Shown here: piece by piece, positions 9,031-18,097 of the stretch
How the letters are laid out: the number at the start of each line of letters is the position of its first letter
Numbering within the stretch: position 1 is the first letter of the stretch
NCBI GenBank assembly: GCA_040765295.1
Contig: JAXGSB010000001.1
Location: forward strand, 806,001-870,000
Origin: Scatomorpha sp040765295
GTDB lineage: Bacteria > Bacillota > Clostridia > Oscillospirales > Oscillospiraceae
Direction of reading: 5' to 3'
Length of the DNA stretch: 64,000 bases
Translations under genes and position numbers: made by a program
Notes under the pieces: generated by a model
What the model was told of the DNA's origin: nothing
Seen by the model: the letters and a program-made list of their open reading frames with translations, nothing else
Databases searched by the model: none

Positions 9031-10367
9031 TTTCTCAGCCACCCCTCGTCATTTGGATTTTCTATAAAGCTCATCAGTCTTTTAAGATCGTTCTCTTTTA
9101 TGATGCCGTCCAGAACTGCTGCCTTGCATACGCTTTCAAAGTTGGAAAGGCTGGTGTTTTCAATGCCGGCATCCTTGAGCCTCTCCGAAGCCTTTTTCAT
9201 TCCATAGGTAAATATGCTGACAATTCCCAAAACATCGGCTCCGGCCTCCCTAAGCGTGTTTAAAACGTTAATAACACTTCCTCCGGTTGATATGAGATCT
9301 TCGACTATAACCACTTTTTGCCCAACATTTAGCTTTCCTTCAATTAGGTTTTCTCTGCCGTGGTCTTTTTTTGAAGCGCGAACATAGCCCATGGGGAGAT
9401 TCAACTTTTGAGCGACTATGGCGGCGTGAGCTATTCCAGCCGTGGAAGTGCCCATCAGACTCTCACAGTCGGGATACTTTGCGCTTACAATTTTAGCCAG
9501 CTCCGATTCCACAAGCTCACGGACTACGGGCTCCGAGAGTATCAGTCTGTTGTCGCAGTAGATAGGGCTTTTTATGCCGCTTGCCCAGATGAAGGGGTCA
9601 TCGGGCTTCAGGAATACAGCGCCGATTTTAAGAAGCGCCCTTGCGACCTCGAATGCCGCCGAAAGCTCAGGGCTTCTTCCCATAAATTCCGTGTACATGC
9701 TTATGTATTTTTCCTTTGAGTTTTCCGCTCTTGTTATGGGTCTTCCGACAACTATGTAGTCAGAGCCGAGCGCTCCGGCCTCCGAGGGGCTCGCCTTTCT
9801 CTTCTGGTCATCGGAGGTCGAGTCCGCGTCGCGTATTCCCGGGGTTATCGTAATAAAATCCTCTCCGCAGAGTTCATGAATTTTTTTCGCCTCGAGCGGA
9901 GAGCAGACAACACCGTGGAGTCCTGCTCTCTTGGCGTTTTCAGCATAGCTTAGGATTACATCATCCAACTTACCGGATACAAGCATTTCGTCACCCAGCT
10001 CTTTTTCACTGAGTGAGGTCAGAATAGTGACAGCTACCAGCTTGCCGATGCCACTGGAGCCAAAGTTCTCTGCTGCGGCCCTCATCATCTTGAGGCCCCC
10101 GAATGCATGAACATTGCAGAGGTCAACCCGGAGCTCTTTAAGGGCTTTCATGGCGGAGCCAACAGTGTTGGGGATGTCGCAGAGTTTTAAGTCCAGAAAA
10201 ACCTTGTGACCGCGAGCTTTGAGCTCTCTTACTATTTCCGGACCCTCAGAATAAAAGAGCTCCATACCGATTTTGACAAAGGGTCTGAGCTCCCCGAATT
10301 TTTCCAAAAAAGAGAGAGTTTCTTCTTTGCTCTTAAAATCACATGCAATAATTAAATCACGCGCCAA
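9027..10367 (-). CDS. pyrFE: Orotidine-5'-phosphate decarboxylase / orotate phosphoribosyltransferase fusion
   Basis: Last two steps of UMP synthesis in one chain. Residues 1 to about 230 are a PyrF barrel (LIIACDFKS, the catalytic VFLDLKLCDIPNT block, ITPGIRDADSTSDDQKR). From about 240 on is PyrE, with the PRPP loop VVIVEDLISTGGSV and KKDHGRENLIEGKLNVGQ. The F-then-E order is the reverse of animal UMPS. The start is a TTG at 10367, seven bases after GGAGGT, overlapping the end of pyrD; an ATG at 10382 lies within that ribosome site. Confidence 0.93.
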   Translation of the reverse strand: MARDLIIACDFKSKEETLSFLEKFGELRPFVKIGMELFYSEGPEIVRELKARGHKVFLDLKLCDIPNTVGSAMKALKELRVDLCNVHAFGGLKMMRAAAENFGSSGIGKLVAVTILTSLSEKELGDEMLVSGKLDDVILSYAENAKRAGLHGVVCSPLEAKKIHELCGEDFITITPGIRDADSTSDDQKRKASPSEAGALGSDYIVVGRPITRAENSKEKYISMYTEFMGRSPELSAAFEVARALLKIGAVFLKPDDPFIWASGIKSPIYCDNRLILSEPVVRELVESELAKIVSAKYPDCESLMGTSTAGIAHAAIVAQKLNLPMGYVRASKKDHGRENLIEGKLNVGQKVVIVEDLISTGGSVINVLNTLREAGADVLGIVSIFTYGMKKASERLKDAGIENTSLSNFESVCKAAVLDGIIKENDLKRLMSFIENPNDEGWLRK

Positions 10368-11289
10368 TATGTGCACCTCCAATAATATCGCTTAGATTGT
10401 ATATACCGTATTTTTCCATAGCTTTCGGAAGCTCTTCTATAATTTCCTTGCAAGCGTAGGGATTTTTAAGATTATAAGCCCCGATTTGAACCGCTGTAGC
10501 GCCTGCGAGCAGCATTTTAAGCACATCCTCGGCTGAGCTTATTCCTCCTATGCCTATAAGGGGGATTTTCACGGCCTTATACACCTCATATACCATTCTA
10601 AGGGCAATGGGAAAGATAGCAGGACCCGAAAGACCGCCAGTAATATTTGCGAGCAGAGGTCTTCTGCTTTTTAAGTCTATGCTCATTGCCGAAAAAGTGT
10701 TCACTAAAGAGATTCCGTCTGCGCCGCCCTCCTCACAGGCAAGGGCAATTTCACTTATATCTCTAACATTGGGGCTGAGCTTCATAAAAATGGGTTTCTC
10801 GGACACAGCCTTTATTGCCTTAGTGAGAAAGTGGGCGCTGTTTGGATCCGTGCCAAAGCAAAGTCCGCCTCCGCGGACGTTCGGACAGCTTATATTTATC
10901 TCTAAAAACAAGGCGTCGGGAATTTTTGAAAAAGCCTCAACCAAAAGCAGGTACTCATCTTCGGAAAAACCGCAGATATTGGGAATGAACTTCTTTTTAA
11001 AGCGTTTTCTAAGCTTGGGAAGTTCCTCAGAAATAACCTTCTCATAGCCGGGATTTTGAAGCCCGACGGCGTTTATAACACCCGATGAGGCCTCGGCAAT
11101 TCTGGGAGTGGGGTTTCCGAAGCGCTCATTCTTTGTTGTGCCTTTAAGGGCAATACTTCCCAGTATATTCAAGTCATAAAGCTCGGAATATTCCTCTCCG
11201 AAAGCAAAAGTGCCGGATGCCGGAATTACAGGATTGCTCAAAATCTCTCCGAGCAAGCTTACCTCGGTGTTATATTTCTTCATGCTCAT
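10357..11289 (-). CDS. pyrD: Dihydroorotate dehydrogenase, class IB catalytic subunit
   Basis: Oxidises dihydroorotate to orotate, using NAD+ through PyrK. FMN barrel of 310 residues. It has NISCPNVRGGGLCFG, with the class IB catalytic Cys region, and PLIGIGGISSAEDVLKMLLAGA, the phosphate-binding end. It overlaps pyrK by 4 bp (ATGA). The presence of PyrK supports type IB rather than the fumarate-linked IA type. Confidence 0.96.
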   Translation of the reverse strand: MSMKKYNTEVSLLGEILSNPVIPASGTFAFGEEYSELYDLNILGSIALKGTTKNERFGNPTPRIAEASSGVINAVGLQNPGYEKVISEELPKLRKRFKKKFIPNICGFSEDEYLLLVEAFSKIPDALFLEINISCPNVRGGGLCFGTDPNSAHFLTKAIKAVSEKPIFMKLSPNVRDISEIALACEEGGADGISLVNTFSAMSIDLKSRRPLLANITGGLSGPAIFPIALRMVYEVYKAVKIPLIGIGGISSAEDVLKMLLAGATAVQIGAYNLKNPYACKEIIEELPKAMEKYGIYNLSDIIGGAHIGA

Positions 11290-12038
11290 GACACGTCTCC
11301 GCTTAAGGGAAATGCAAGTTCTTCGGCCGAAAAAACAGGACCGTCTTTACATACCTTTTTCGGGCCCGATACAGTCTTTACGGTGCAGCACATGCAGGCG
11401 CCTACGGCGCAGCCCATGCGAGCCTCCAAACTAAACTCCGTAGGAACGCCGGAGAGCATTTTAATCTGCCTAAGCATGGGCTCAGGGCCACAGGAATATA
11501 CCCTGCCATAGTCAAGCTCCTTAAGTACCTCGGTGACAAGTCCCGCTCTGCCAAGGCTTCCGTCCTCGGTGAATATTATGGGGTCAATGTCAAGTTCATT
11601 TTTTATACGGTCAATATAAAAGGCATCTTCAGAGCTTCTGAGTCCAATGGCTATTTGGGGAACCGCGCCTTTTTTAACAAGTTCTTTAAGCAGAAGAAAG
11701 AGGGGGGTGAGACCCAGCCCGCCGGCTATAAGCAGGGGCCGATCATGCCTGCCGCAGAGTGTAAAGCTGTTTCCCAAAGGATAGAGCGCATCAACTGTGT
11801 CGCCCGCTTTCAGCTTGCTCAAGATTTCGGTGCCCTTTCCGACCAGCCTATAGACTATTCTAAGTTCATCGCGGCTGAAGTCGGCAATCGAAAACGGTCT
11901 TCTTAGGAATTGCCCCTCCAGCTCCAGACTTATGAAGTTTCCGGGCAATATACATTGAAAATTACCCTCAAAACAGAGTTCGAAAATTTCCGAGGAAAGC
12001 TTTCTATTTTGTTTTATAATTAAATCTTTCTTATTCAT
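11286..12038 (-). CDS. pyrK: Dihydroorotate dehydrogenase electron-transfer subunit
   Basis: FAD and [2Fe-2S] subunit that passes electrons from PyrD to NAD+. It has the FAD site RRPFSIADF, the NAD-binding start LLIAGGLGLTPLFLLLKEL, and a C-terminal Cys cluster GCAVGACMCCTVKT with a further VCKDGPVF cysteine. I chose ATG 12038, which overlaps the carB stop by 8 bp and gives a normal 250-residue length. The longer frame to 12080 is carB sequence. Confidence 0.94.
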   Translation of the reverse strand: MNKKDLIIKQNRKLSSEIFELCFEGNFQCILPGNFISLELEGQFLRRPFSIADFSRDELRIVYRLVGKGTEILSKLKAGDTVDALYPLGNSFTLCGRHDRPLLIAGGLGLTPLFLLLKELVKKGAVPQIAIGLRSSEDAFYIDRIKNELDIDPIIFTEDGSLGRAGLVTEVLKELDYGRVYSCGPEPMLRQIKMLSGVPTEFSLEARMGCAVGACMCCTVKTVSGPKKVCKDGPVFSAEELAFPLSGDVS

Positions 12039-15000
12039 CAATAGTACTAATGCAAAGCGTTGTCTCCTCAAGCACATCAAGGAGCACTTTCACGGTGTCG
12101 AGAGCCGTAAATAGATTGGCGTTGTGTTCGGTGGCAAGCCTTCTTATCTCTCTGCCGTCGTTTGTCTTATGCATGGATGCATAGCTGCCGGTGTTTATAA
12201 TATAGGCAATGTGTCCATGTCTGATTGCTTCGGGAATTTCCGAGCTTCCCTCGCTTATTTTTCTCAGAATTCTGGTTCTAATGCCATTTTTTTTCAAAAA
12301 CTCCGCCGTGCCCCTTGTGGCCACTATGTTGAAGCCCAAGTTGTAAAAACGTCTAATAAGCGGGAGTGCCTCTTCTTTGTCTGAGTTGGCTATAGTTGCC
12401 AGAACGGTGCCGTAATTTTGCATCTTCATACCCGAGGCCTGAAGAGCCTTATAAAGAGCGCGGTTTAGTTTATCGTCATAGCCTATTGCCTCACCCGTGG
12501 ATTTCATCTCGGGAGAAAGGTAGGCGTCCAAACCTCGTATTTTATTTGAAGAGAAAACAGGCACTTTCACATAGTAGCGTTTTTTCTCCTCCGGATAAAT
12601 TGAAAAGATGCCCTGCTCCTTAAGACTTTTGCCCAAGATAATCTCCGTGGCAATATCCGCCAGACTAAAGCCAGTCGCTTTAGAAAGAAAGGGTACGGTT
12701 CTCGAAGAGCGCGGATTGATTTCGATTACGTAAACATTCTCGTCCTTGTCGACTATGTATTGAATGTTGCAAAGTCCGATAATGCCGCTCTCTAAAGCAA
12801 GCTTTTTAGTGTAGCTGAGAATCTTGCCCTTAACACTGTCCGAGATACTGAAGGGGGGATAAACACTTATCGAATCACCGCTGTGCACACCCGTGCGTTC
12901 AACGAGTTCCATAATTCCCGGAACAAAAACATCTGTTCCGTCGCAGACCGCATCCATCTCAACTTCTTTGCCGTATATATACTTGTCGACTAAAACGGGC
13001 TTTTCAGAATCGATCATAAATGCACTGCTGAGATAGTGGCGCAGTTGCTCCTCGTTTGCAACAATCTGCATTGCTCTGCCGCCTAAAACAAAGCTGGGAC
13101 GAACCAGAACAGGAAAACCGACCTCATTGGCAATATCTATGCCGTCTTGAATTGTCAAAACAGCCTTGCCTTGCGGGTGGGGTATGCCGAGGTCTGCAAG
13201 CAGTTTTTCAAAGTTTTCCCTGTTTTCCGACATTTCAATGGCATCGCAGTCCGTACCTATAAGCCTCACGCCGCGGCGCATAATCGAATCGGCTAAGTTA
13301 ATGGCAGTTTGCCCTCCCAAGCTCGCTATAACCCCGTCCGGTTTTTCGAACAAAACAATGTTCATAACATCCTCGGTCGTAAGCGGCTCAAAATACAGCT
13401 TGTCAGCCATGTTGTAGTCTGTCGAAACAGTCTCGGGGTTGTTGTTTATAATAATCGCTTCCTGTCCGAAGCGTCTTATAGTGCTTATGGCGTGGACGCT
13501 GGAATAGTCGAATTCCACACCCTGACCAATCCTTATCGGCCCCGAGCCTAGAACAATTATTTTCTTTTTCGAGTCAGGCACAGAATCACCGGCGGCATTA
13601 TACGTGGAGAAAAAGTAGGGGATATAAGCCTTGCTGTTTTTTGAGTTTACCATTTTAAACTCGGGGAAAATTTCGTTTTCCTTCCTGAGCTTAAAAATCT
13701 CATCTTCGGCCATTTTCCAAAACTTTGCAATTGCTCTATCCGAGAAACCAAGTTTTTTAGCCTGAGTTAACAGCTCGGTGTTACCTGTATTTTTAGAGAG
13801 TACAGTCTCAAGCTCTGTAATTTCCATTACAGCATTTAAGAAGTGGTCCGAAATTTTGCTTATCTCGTGAATTTTCTCGGTTTCGGCACCGCGGCGAAAT
13901 AGTTCCGCTATCGCATATATGTTGTCATAATTAAATTTCGCAATGTATTCAAAAAGTTCTGAATCGGTGAAAGAATCGAACTTTGCCATGTAAATATGAT
14001 ATATGCCTATCTCCAAAGAGCGGAGGCCCTTGAGCAAGCTTTCAGAAAAGTTCATACCGATGCCCATTACCTCACCGGTGGCCTTCATCTGAGTTCCCAG
14101 AGTTGTGGCGGCGTTTTCAAACTTGTCAAAGGGGAAGCGGGGCACCTTGCTGATAATATAATCGGGCTGCGGCTCTTCCGACGCCATACCCGGGCCTATC
14201 TCAATCTCATCCAAATTCATTCCTATGGCAATCTTGGCGCTCACTCTGGCAATAGGATATGCGGTGGCCTTGGAGGCAAGAGCGGATGAGCGCGACACCC
14301 TGGGATTTATCTCTATAAGGTAGTATTCTCGTGATACAGGGTTAAAGGCAAACTGCACATTACAGCCGCCGGCAATCGAAAGCTCCTTTAGTATTTTTAT
14401 TGCGCTATCGTTTAACCTTCTTTTGTCCTCTTCCGATAAAGTGAGGATTGGCGCCACAACAATCGAGTCACCTGTGTGTACTCCAACGGGGTCAACATTT
14501 TCCATTCCGCAGACGGTAATGCACTTGCCGCTTGAGTCGCGCATGACCTCAAACTCAATTTCCACAAAGCCCCTAACACTCTTTTCAAGCAAAACCTGAT
14601 TGATTGGGGAGAGGGCGAAGGCGTTTTCACAAAGCTCAATAAGCTCTTCCTCCGATTCGGCAAAGCCGCCGCCCGTTCCGCCCAATGTAAAGGCCGGCCT
14701 TAAAACCACAGGATAGCCAATTCTCTTTGCCGCCTCTTTGGCATGTTCTATGCTGTAGCTTATCTCGGAGGGAATTACGGGTTCAGCGATTTTTTGGCAG
14801 AGCGCCTTAAATTTTTCTCTGTCTTCAGCTCTTCTTATACTCTGAGCCGAGGTGCCGAGCAACTCTATCTGGCATTCTCGAAGCACACCCTTTTCCTCAA
14901 GCTGCATTGCCAAATTCAAGGCAGTCTGTCCGCCGAGTCCGGCGATTATTCCGTCCGGCCTTTCATAACGCAGAATCTTGGCAAGATACTCCAGCGTAAG

Positions 15001-15204
15001 GGGTTCCATATATACTTTGTCGGCCATATTTGTATCGGTCATAATTGTGGCGGGGTTTGAGTTTACGAGCACCAGCTCATACCCTTCTTCTTTTATGGCG
15101 AGGCAGGCCTGTGTTCCCGCATAGTCAAATTCCGCGCCCTGTCCGATTACTATGGGTCCGGAGCCGATAATGAGAATCTTTTTTAAATCTGTTCTCTTAG
15201 GCAT
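12031..15204 (-). CDS. carB: Carbamoyl-phosphate synthase large subunit
   Basis: Makes carbamoyl phosphate from bicarbonate, ATP and ammonia supplied by CarA. At 1057 residues its length is full. It has two ATP-grasp halves: first ILIIGSGPIVIGQGAEFDYAGTQA, second IIVLGSGPIRIGQGVEFDYS near residue 553. The C-terminal MGS-like allosteric domain contains ATRGTAEFL. It overlaps pyrC by 22 bp. The small subunit carA is not in this operon or window and is presumably elsewhere. Confidence 0.97.
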   Translation of the reverse strand: MPKRTDLKKILIIGSGPIVIGQGAEFDYAGTQACLAIKEEGYELVLVNSNPATIMTDTNMADKVYMEPLTLEYLAKILRYERPDGIIAGLGGQTALNLAMQLEEKGVLRECQIELLGTSAQSIRRAEDREKFKALCQKIAEPVIPSEISYSIEHAKEAAKRIGYPVVLRPAFTLGGTGGGFAESEEELIELCENAFALSPINQVLLEKSVRGFVEIEFEVMRDSSGKCITVCGMENVDPVGVHTGDSIVVAPILTLSEEDKRRLNDSAIKILKELSIAGGCNVQFAFNPVSREYYLIEINPRVSRSSALASKATAYPIARVSAKIAIGMNLDEIEIGPGMASEEPQPDYIISKVPRFPFDKFENAATTLGTQMKATGEVMGIGMNFSESLLKGLRSLEIGIYHIYMAKFDSFTDSELFEYIAKFNYDNIYAIAELFRRGAETEKIHEISKISDHFLNAVMEITELETVLSKNTGNTELLTQAKKLGFSDRAIAKFWKMAEDEIFKLRKENEIFPEFKMVNSKNSKAYIPYFFSTYNAAGDSVPDSKKKIIVLGSGPIRIGQGVEFDYSSVHAISTIRRFGQEAIIINNNPETVSTDYNMADKLYFEPLTTEDVMNIVLFEKPDGVIASLGGQTAINLADSIMRRGVRLIGTDCDAIEMSENRENFEKLLADLGIPHPQGKAVLTIQDGIDIANEVGFPVLVRPSFVLGGRAMQIVANEEQLRHYLSSAFMIDSEKPVLVDKYIYGKEVEMDAVCDGTDVFVPGIMELVERTGVHSGDSISVYPPFSISDSVKGKILSYTKKLALESGIIGLCNIQYIVDKDENVYVIEINPRSSRTVPFLSKATGFSLADIATEIILGKSLKEQGIFSIYPEEKKRYYVKVPVFSSNKIRGLDAYLSPEMKSTGEAIGYDDKLNRALYKALQASGMKMQNYGTVLATIANSDKEEALPLIRRFYNLGFNIVATRGTAEFLKKNGIRTRILRKISEGSSEIPEAIRHGHIAYIINTGSYASMHKTNDGREIRRLATEHNANLFTALDTVKVLLDVLEETTLCISTIDE

Positions 15205-16403
15205 ACAGCTTCACCACTATGGTTGAGAGTTGCGAGAACTTTTCCGGAAACAATCTTCCCTTCAAATGGCGTGCTTTTTCCCAGCGATTTAAATTCTTTT
15301 GAGTCAATCTTATATTGTGCATTGGGGTCTACTATGCATAAGCCGGGGTCTTCTTTTATCTTAAAACGCTTTCTTGGGTTTAAGCTCATTAGCTCAACAA
15401 GCTTTTCAAGACTGATAAGACCTTTCAGGCAGAGCTCGCTATAAAGAAGGGGAAAGGCGGTCTCCAAGCCCACAATCCCCATCAGACTGCCCTTTAGGCC
15501 CAAGCTTTTTTCCTCAAAGCTGTGCGGCGCATGGTCGCTTGCTATGATGTCAAGGGTTCCATCTTGTATTCCCTCAACAAGAGCTTTTCTGTCTTCCTCG
15601 GATCTGAGCGGCGGGTTCATCTTGAAACAGCCGCAGTCTCTCAAGTCGTCTTCACAGAGTAAAAGATGATGCGGACTTACCTCTGCGCTGATGTCAAGGC
15701 CTTCTTTTTTTGCGGCTCTTATCAGCGCAACACTCTCTTTGGCGGAAACGTGGCATACATGATAAAAGGCGCCGGTCTCTCTTAAAAGAGCTATGTCTCT
15801 CTCAAGCTGCTTATACTCACTCTCCGAAGATATTCCTATAAGCCCGTTTGCCTCCGAATATCTCCCCTCATGAACACAGCCGCCCTCTTTAAGGTACCTC
15901 AAATCCTCACAGTGCGAAGCCACTATTTTGCCGAATTTCTTAGCTTCCAAAAAAGCCTCACGCATAATATCTAAGCTCTCGGTACCCGAGCCGTCATCTG
16001 AGAAAGCGACAACGAAGGGCGCCAGCTCAGCTATATCCGCAAGTTCCCGACCCTTTCGGCCAACACTTATACTGCCATAGGGCAATACCGCTACACGGGC
16101 ATCTTTTTCTATGATATCCGTTTGAACTTTTAAGTTTTCCAAGCAGTCGGGACAGGGGTCTAAGTTGGGCATTGAGCAGAGCACTGTATAGCCCCCGTAA
16201 GCTCCGGCCAGAGTGCCGCTTTTTATTGTTTCCTTATATGAATAACCCGGCTCCCGCAAATGTACGTGCACATCCGCAAGACCGGGAATAATGAAGCAGT
16301 TTTTATATTCAATATCTTCACATAAAGCTTTTATATCCAGTTCTTTTACCGGCCTAAAAACTCCGTTTTTATAAATTTTGGAATTTAATACTCTTATGGA
16401 CAT
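15183..16403 (-). CDS. pyrC: Dihydroorotase
   Basis: Zinc amidohydrolase that cyclises carbamoyl aspartate to dihydroorotate. It has the metal-binding DVHVHLREPG, an internal ASDHAPHS and HCEDLRYL; 406 residues, type I. I chose ATG 16403 because GGAGGAAC stands directly before it. Longer frames run into the leader attenuator. It is the first gene of the seven-gene minus-strand operon. Confidence 0.96.
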   Translation of the reverse strand: MSIRVLNSKIYKNGVFRPVKELDIKALCEDIEYKNCFIIPGLADVHVHLREPGYSYKETIKSGTLAGAYGGYTVLCSMPNLDPCPDCLENLKVQTDIIEKDARVAVLPYGSISVGRKGRELADIAELAPFVVAFSDDGSGTESLDIMREAFLEAKKFGKIVASHCEDLRYLKEGGCVHEGRYSEANGLIGISSESEYKQLERDIALLRETGAFYHVCHVSAKESVALIRAAKKEGLDISAEVSPHHLLLCEDDLRDCGCFKMNPPLRSEEDRKALVEGIQDGTLDIIASDHAPHSFEEKSLGLKGSLMGIVGLETAFPLLYSELCLKGLISLEKLVELMSLNPRKRFKIKEDPGLCIVDPNAQYKIDSKEFKSLGKSTPFEGKIVSGKVLATLNHSGEAVCLREQI

Positions 16404-16412
16404 AGTTCCTCC

Positions 16413-16438
16413 AAAAAAAATGCTTGCCGCGAGGCAAG
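16413..16438 (-). terminator. Attenuator in the pyrC leader
   Basis: On the minus strand, CTTGCC-TCGC-GGCAAG is followed after two bases by eight Ts and then directly by the pyrC ribosome site. An intrinsic terminator between promoter and first gene is the layout of PyrR-controlled attenuation. An upstream match to the PyrR loop supports this. Confidence 0.8.
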
Positions 16439-16505
16439 ACAAGAAAGCAGGAAAACAAATTTCCGATAGAAAATCTATAATCCGATATATTAATGCAAAC
16501 TTGTC

Positions 16506-16519
16506 GACCTCTCTGAATC
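16506..16519 (-). promoter_or_regulatory. Probable PyrR-binding loop in pyr leader RNA
   Basis: The minus-strand sequence GATTCAGAGAGGTC closely matches the PyrR anti-antiterminator consensus as I recall it from Bacillus (ARUCCNGNGAGGYU). Flanking CGA/UCG can pair to close the loop. It lies downstream of the promoter and upstream of the attenuator. By known PyrR action, UMP-bound PyrR would favour the terminator. No pyrR gene is in the window. Confidence 0.7.
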
Positions 16520-16542
16520 GCACTTAAAGCTTTGCCCGAAAT

Positions 16543-16571
16543 ATATTAACTCAATATACTTTTCTTGTCAA
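16543..16571 (-). promoter_or_regulatory. Promoter of the pyr operon
   Basis: On the minus strand, TTGACA (16571-16566), a 17-bp spacer and TAATAT (16548-16543). It gives a leader of about 130 nt before pyrC. Confidence 0.7.
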
Positions 16572-16621
16572 CACGGAAATCTATAAACCGAATAAATCTT
16601 CAAGCTGCAAAAATCTATGCA

Positions 16622-16657
16622 AAAAGCAGTGCGCTATTTTGCCGCACTGCTTTTCAA
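16622..16657 (-). terminator. Terminator after the 131-aa secreted protein gene
   Basis: A perfect 12-bp stem (16622-16633 with 16643-16654, arm aaaagcagtgcg) with A and T runs at its ends. It separates the minus-strand gene at 16689 from the pyr promoter. Confidence 0.85.
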
Positions 16658-16688
16658 AATTAAAATCAATTTGACATGATAATCCCTT

Positions 16689-17084
16689 TCAGCTTCTCAT
16701 AAGCTGAAAATTTACATCAATAAAGACGGTGCTGTCAGGCATCACAAAGCTATATTGCCCGTCTTCATAAAGAACCTCCAAAAGATCTCCGCTGCTGCTT
16801 ATTACACAGATTGAGAGTGGCTCATATCCGGGCATAGGCTTAATAATAATGTTCACAACTGTGCCCGAGGCGCAGTCCGAATAGGATGGAAGCACCCTGC
16901 CTCCGATTTTACCGGAGGTGAGCACTGAATGTATGCCGCTGCTGCGATGAAGGTCGCTCGGGAGTTTTGCGCTGCTGACTGCATCATAGCCAACTTCTTC
17001 GTAGGCGCCTACAGGGTTTGATACACTGATGTAACACAGCAGAGCAAAGACAAGAAACAACAAAAGCGCAAAGGATTTTTTCAT
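16689..17084 (-). CDS. Small secreted protein with a bacterial-repeat-type domain
   Basis: 131 residues with a signal peptide (MKKSFALLLFLVFALLCYISVSN, cut probably near VGA-YEE). The C-terminal half, VVNIIIKPMPGYEPLSICV...YSFVMPDSTVFIDVNF, fits the short beta repeat common in Clostridial surface proteins (G-x-V-x-V ... Y-x-F-x-MP-x-x-x-V). No anchor is visible, so it is probably released. Function is unknown. Monocistronic, with its own terminator. Confidence 0.7.
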   Translation of the reverse strand: MKKSFALLLFLVFALLCYISVSNPVGAYEEVGYDAVSSAKLPSDLHRSSGIHSVLTSGKIGGRVLPSYSDCASGTVVNIIIKPMPGYEPLSICVISSSGDLLEVLYEDGQYSFVMPDSTVFIDVNFQLMRS

Positions 17085-17353
17085 GCTTAACCTCCTTTGT
17101 TAAATTCATTAACATAATATAAATTAATAATCATATTCTAGTATTTATAATTGAAATATTCAATTAAAGCTAAAATACAATTGGTTACAGTTTAAACATA
17201 ATATATTATGTTAAACAAAAAAATTAATCGAAATGATACTTTTATCCGATGTCGAGCCAGAAGAAAAAATCACGCAGCCGCAAACTGCGTGATTTCAATA
17301 ATTGTAGCACTTTAGTGCGATTTCAAATGTCGAAGACATTTGAAATCAATAAA
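17085..17353. other. Intergenic region with two perfect hairpins before the IS
   Basis: AT-rich. It holds an 11-bp inverted repeat at 17268-17295 (arm aaatcacgcag) and a 12-bp one at 17320-17346 (arm atttcaaatgtc). Both lie next to the IS200-type left end and may be terminators that shield the transposase from read-through, a known feature of IS200. I see no gene here. Confidence 0.5.
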
Positions 17354-18071
17354 CCACCTGCTATGCAGGTGGAATGAAAGAAAGCTTTAGCTTAAAGTAA
17401 AAAACCTCCAGTGATATACTTTCTTTAGATTTGCCAATCAAAGAAAGAAACAAAGGAGGTTCCATCCATGGATAAGAATAGTTTATCACATACACGCTGG
17501 GAGTGTAAATATCACCTGGTGTTTGCCCCAAAGTATCGTCGACAAGAGATATATGGAAAACTAAAGGTAGATATTGGAAAAATCTTAAGAGATTTGTGCG
17601 AAAGAAAAGGAATCGAAATAATCGAAGCAGAGTTATGTAGAGATCATGTGCATATGCTAGTGAGAATACCCCCGAAATTTAGTGTGAGTGAAATCATGGG
17701 CTATCTAAAAGGAAAGAGTGCGTTAATGATATTCGATCGTCATGCAAATTTGAAGTATAAATACGGTAATCGACATTTTTGGTGTAGGGGTTACTACGTT
17801 GATACAGTGGGAAAAAATGCAAAACGCATAGAGGAGTATATACAACGTCAAATACAAGAAGATCAGGTCAACGATCAAATAAGTTTGAAAGAATATATAG
17901 ATCCGTTTACGGGTAAGCCGGTAAAAGGAAACAAATAACCGCTTAAGCGGTCAGAGCCGCTTTAGCGGTGTTGGGAAATTAGTGCGATTGGCAAATCATT
18001 CAATGCGCCATCAGGCGCTGCTAGTAATAAGCCCTTATAGGGCGTGTGCAAACCACCGGCTAAGCCGGTGG
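17354..18071 (+). mobile_element. IS200-type insertion sequence, copy 1
   Basis: A single tnpA flanked by subterminal hairpins: left CCACCTGCTATGCAGGTGG (17354-17372) and right CCACCGGCTAAGCCGGTGG (18053-18071). These are the single-strand recognition structures of IS200/IS605 transposons. There is no tnpB. Exact cleavage ends lie a few bases outside the hairpins and are not determined here. Confidence 0.8.
17468..17938 (+). CDS. tnpA: IS200-family transposase TnpA (Y1-HUH)
   Basis: Single-strand transposase of 156 residues. It has the HUH motif in RDHVHMLVRIPPK and the catalytic Tyr in YYVDTVGKN. The start WECKYHLVFAPKYRR is typical. The ribosome site aaggagg stands before the ATG. It looks intact. 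Confidence 0.93.
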   Translation: MDKNSLSHTRWECKYHLVFAPKYRRQEIYGKLKVDIGKILRDLCERKGIEIIEAELCRDHVHMLVRIPPKFSVSEIMGYLKGKSALMIFDRHANLKYKYGNRHFWCRGYYVDTVGKNAKRIEEYIQRQIQEDQVNDQISLKEYIDPFTGKPVKGNK

Positions 18072-18097
18072 TTATGATTATATATTACATATTAGTT

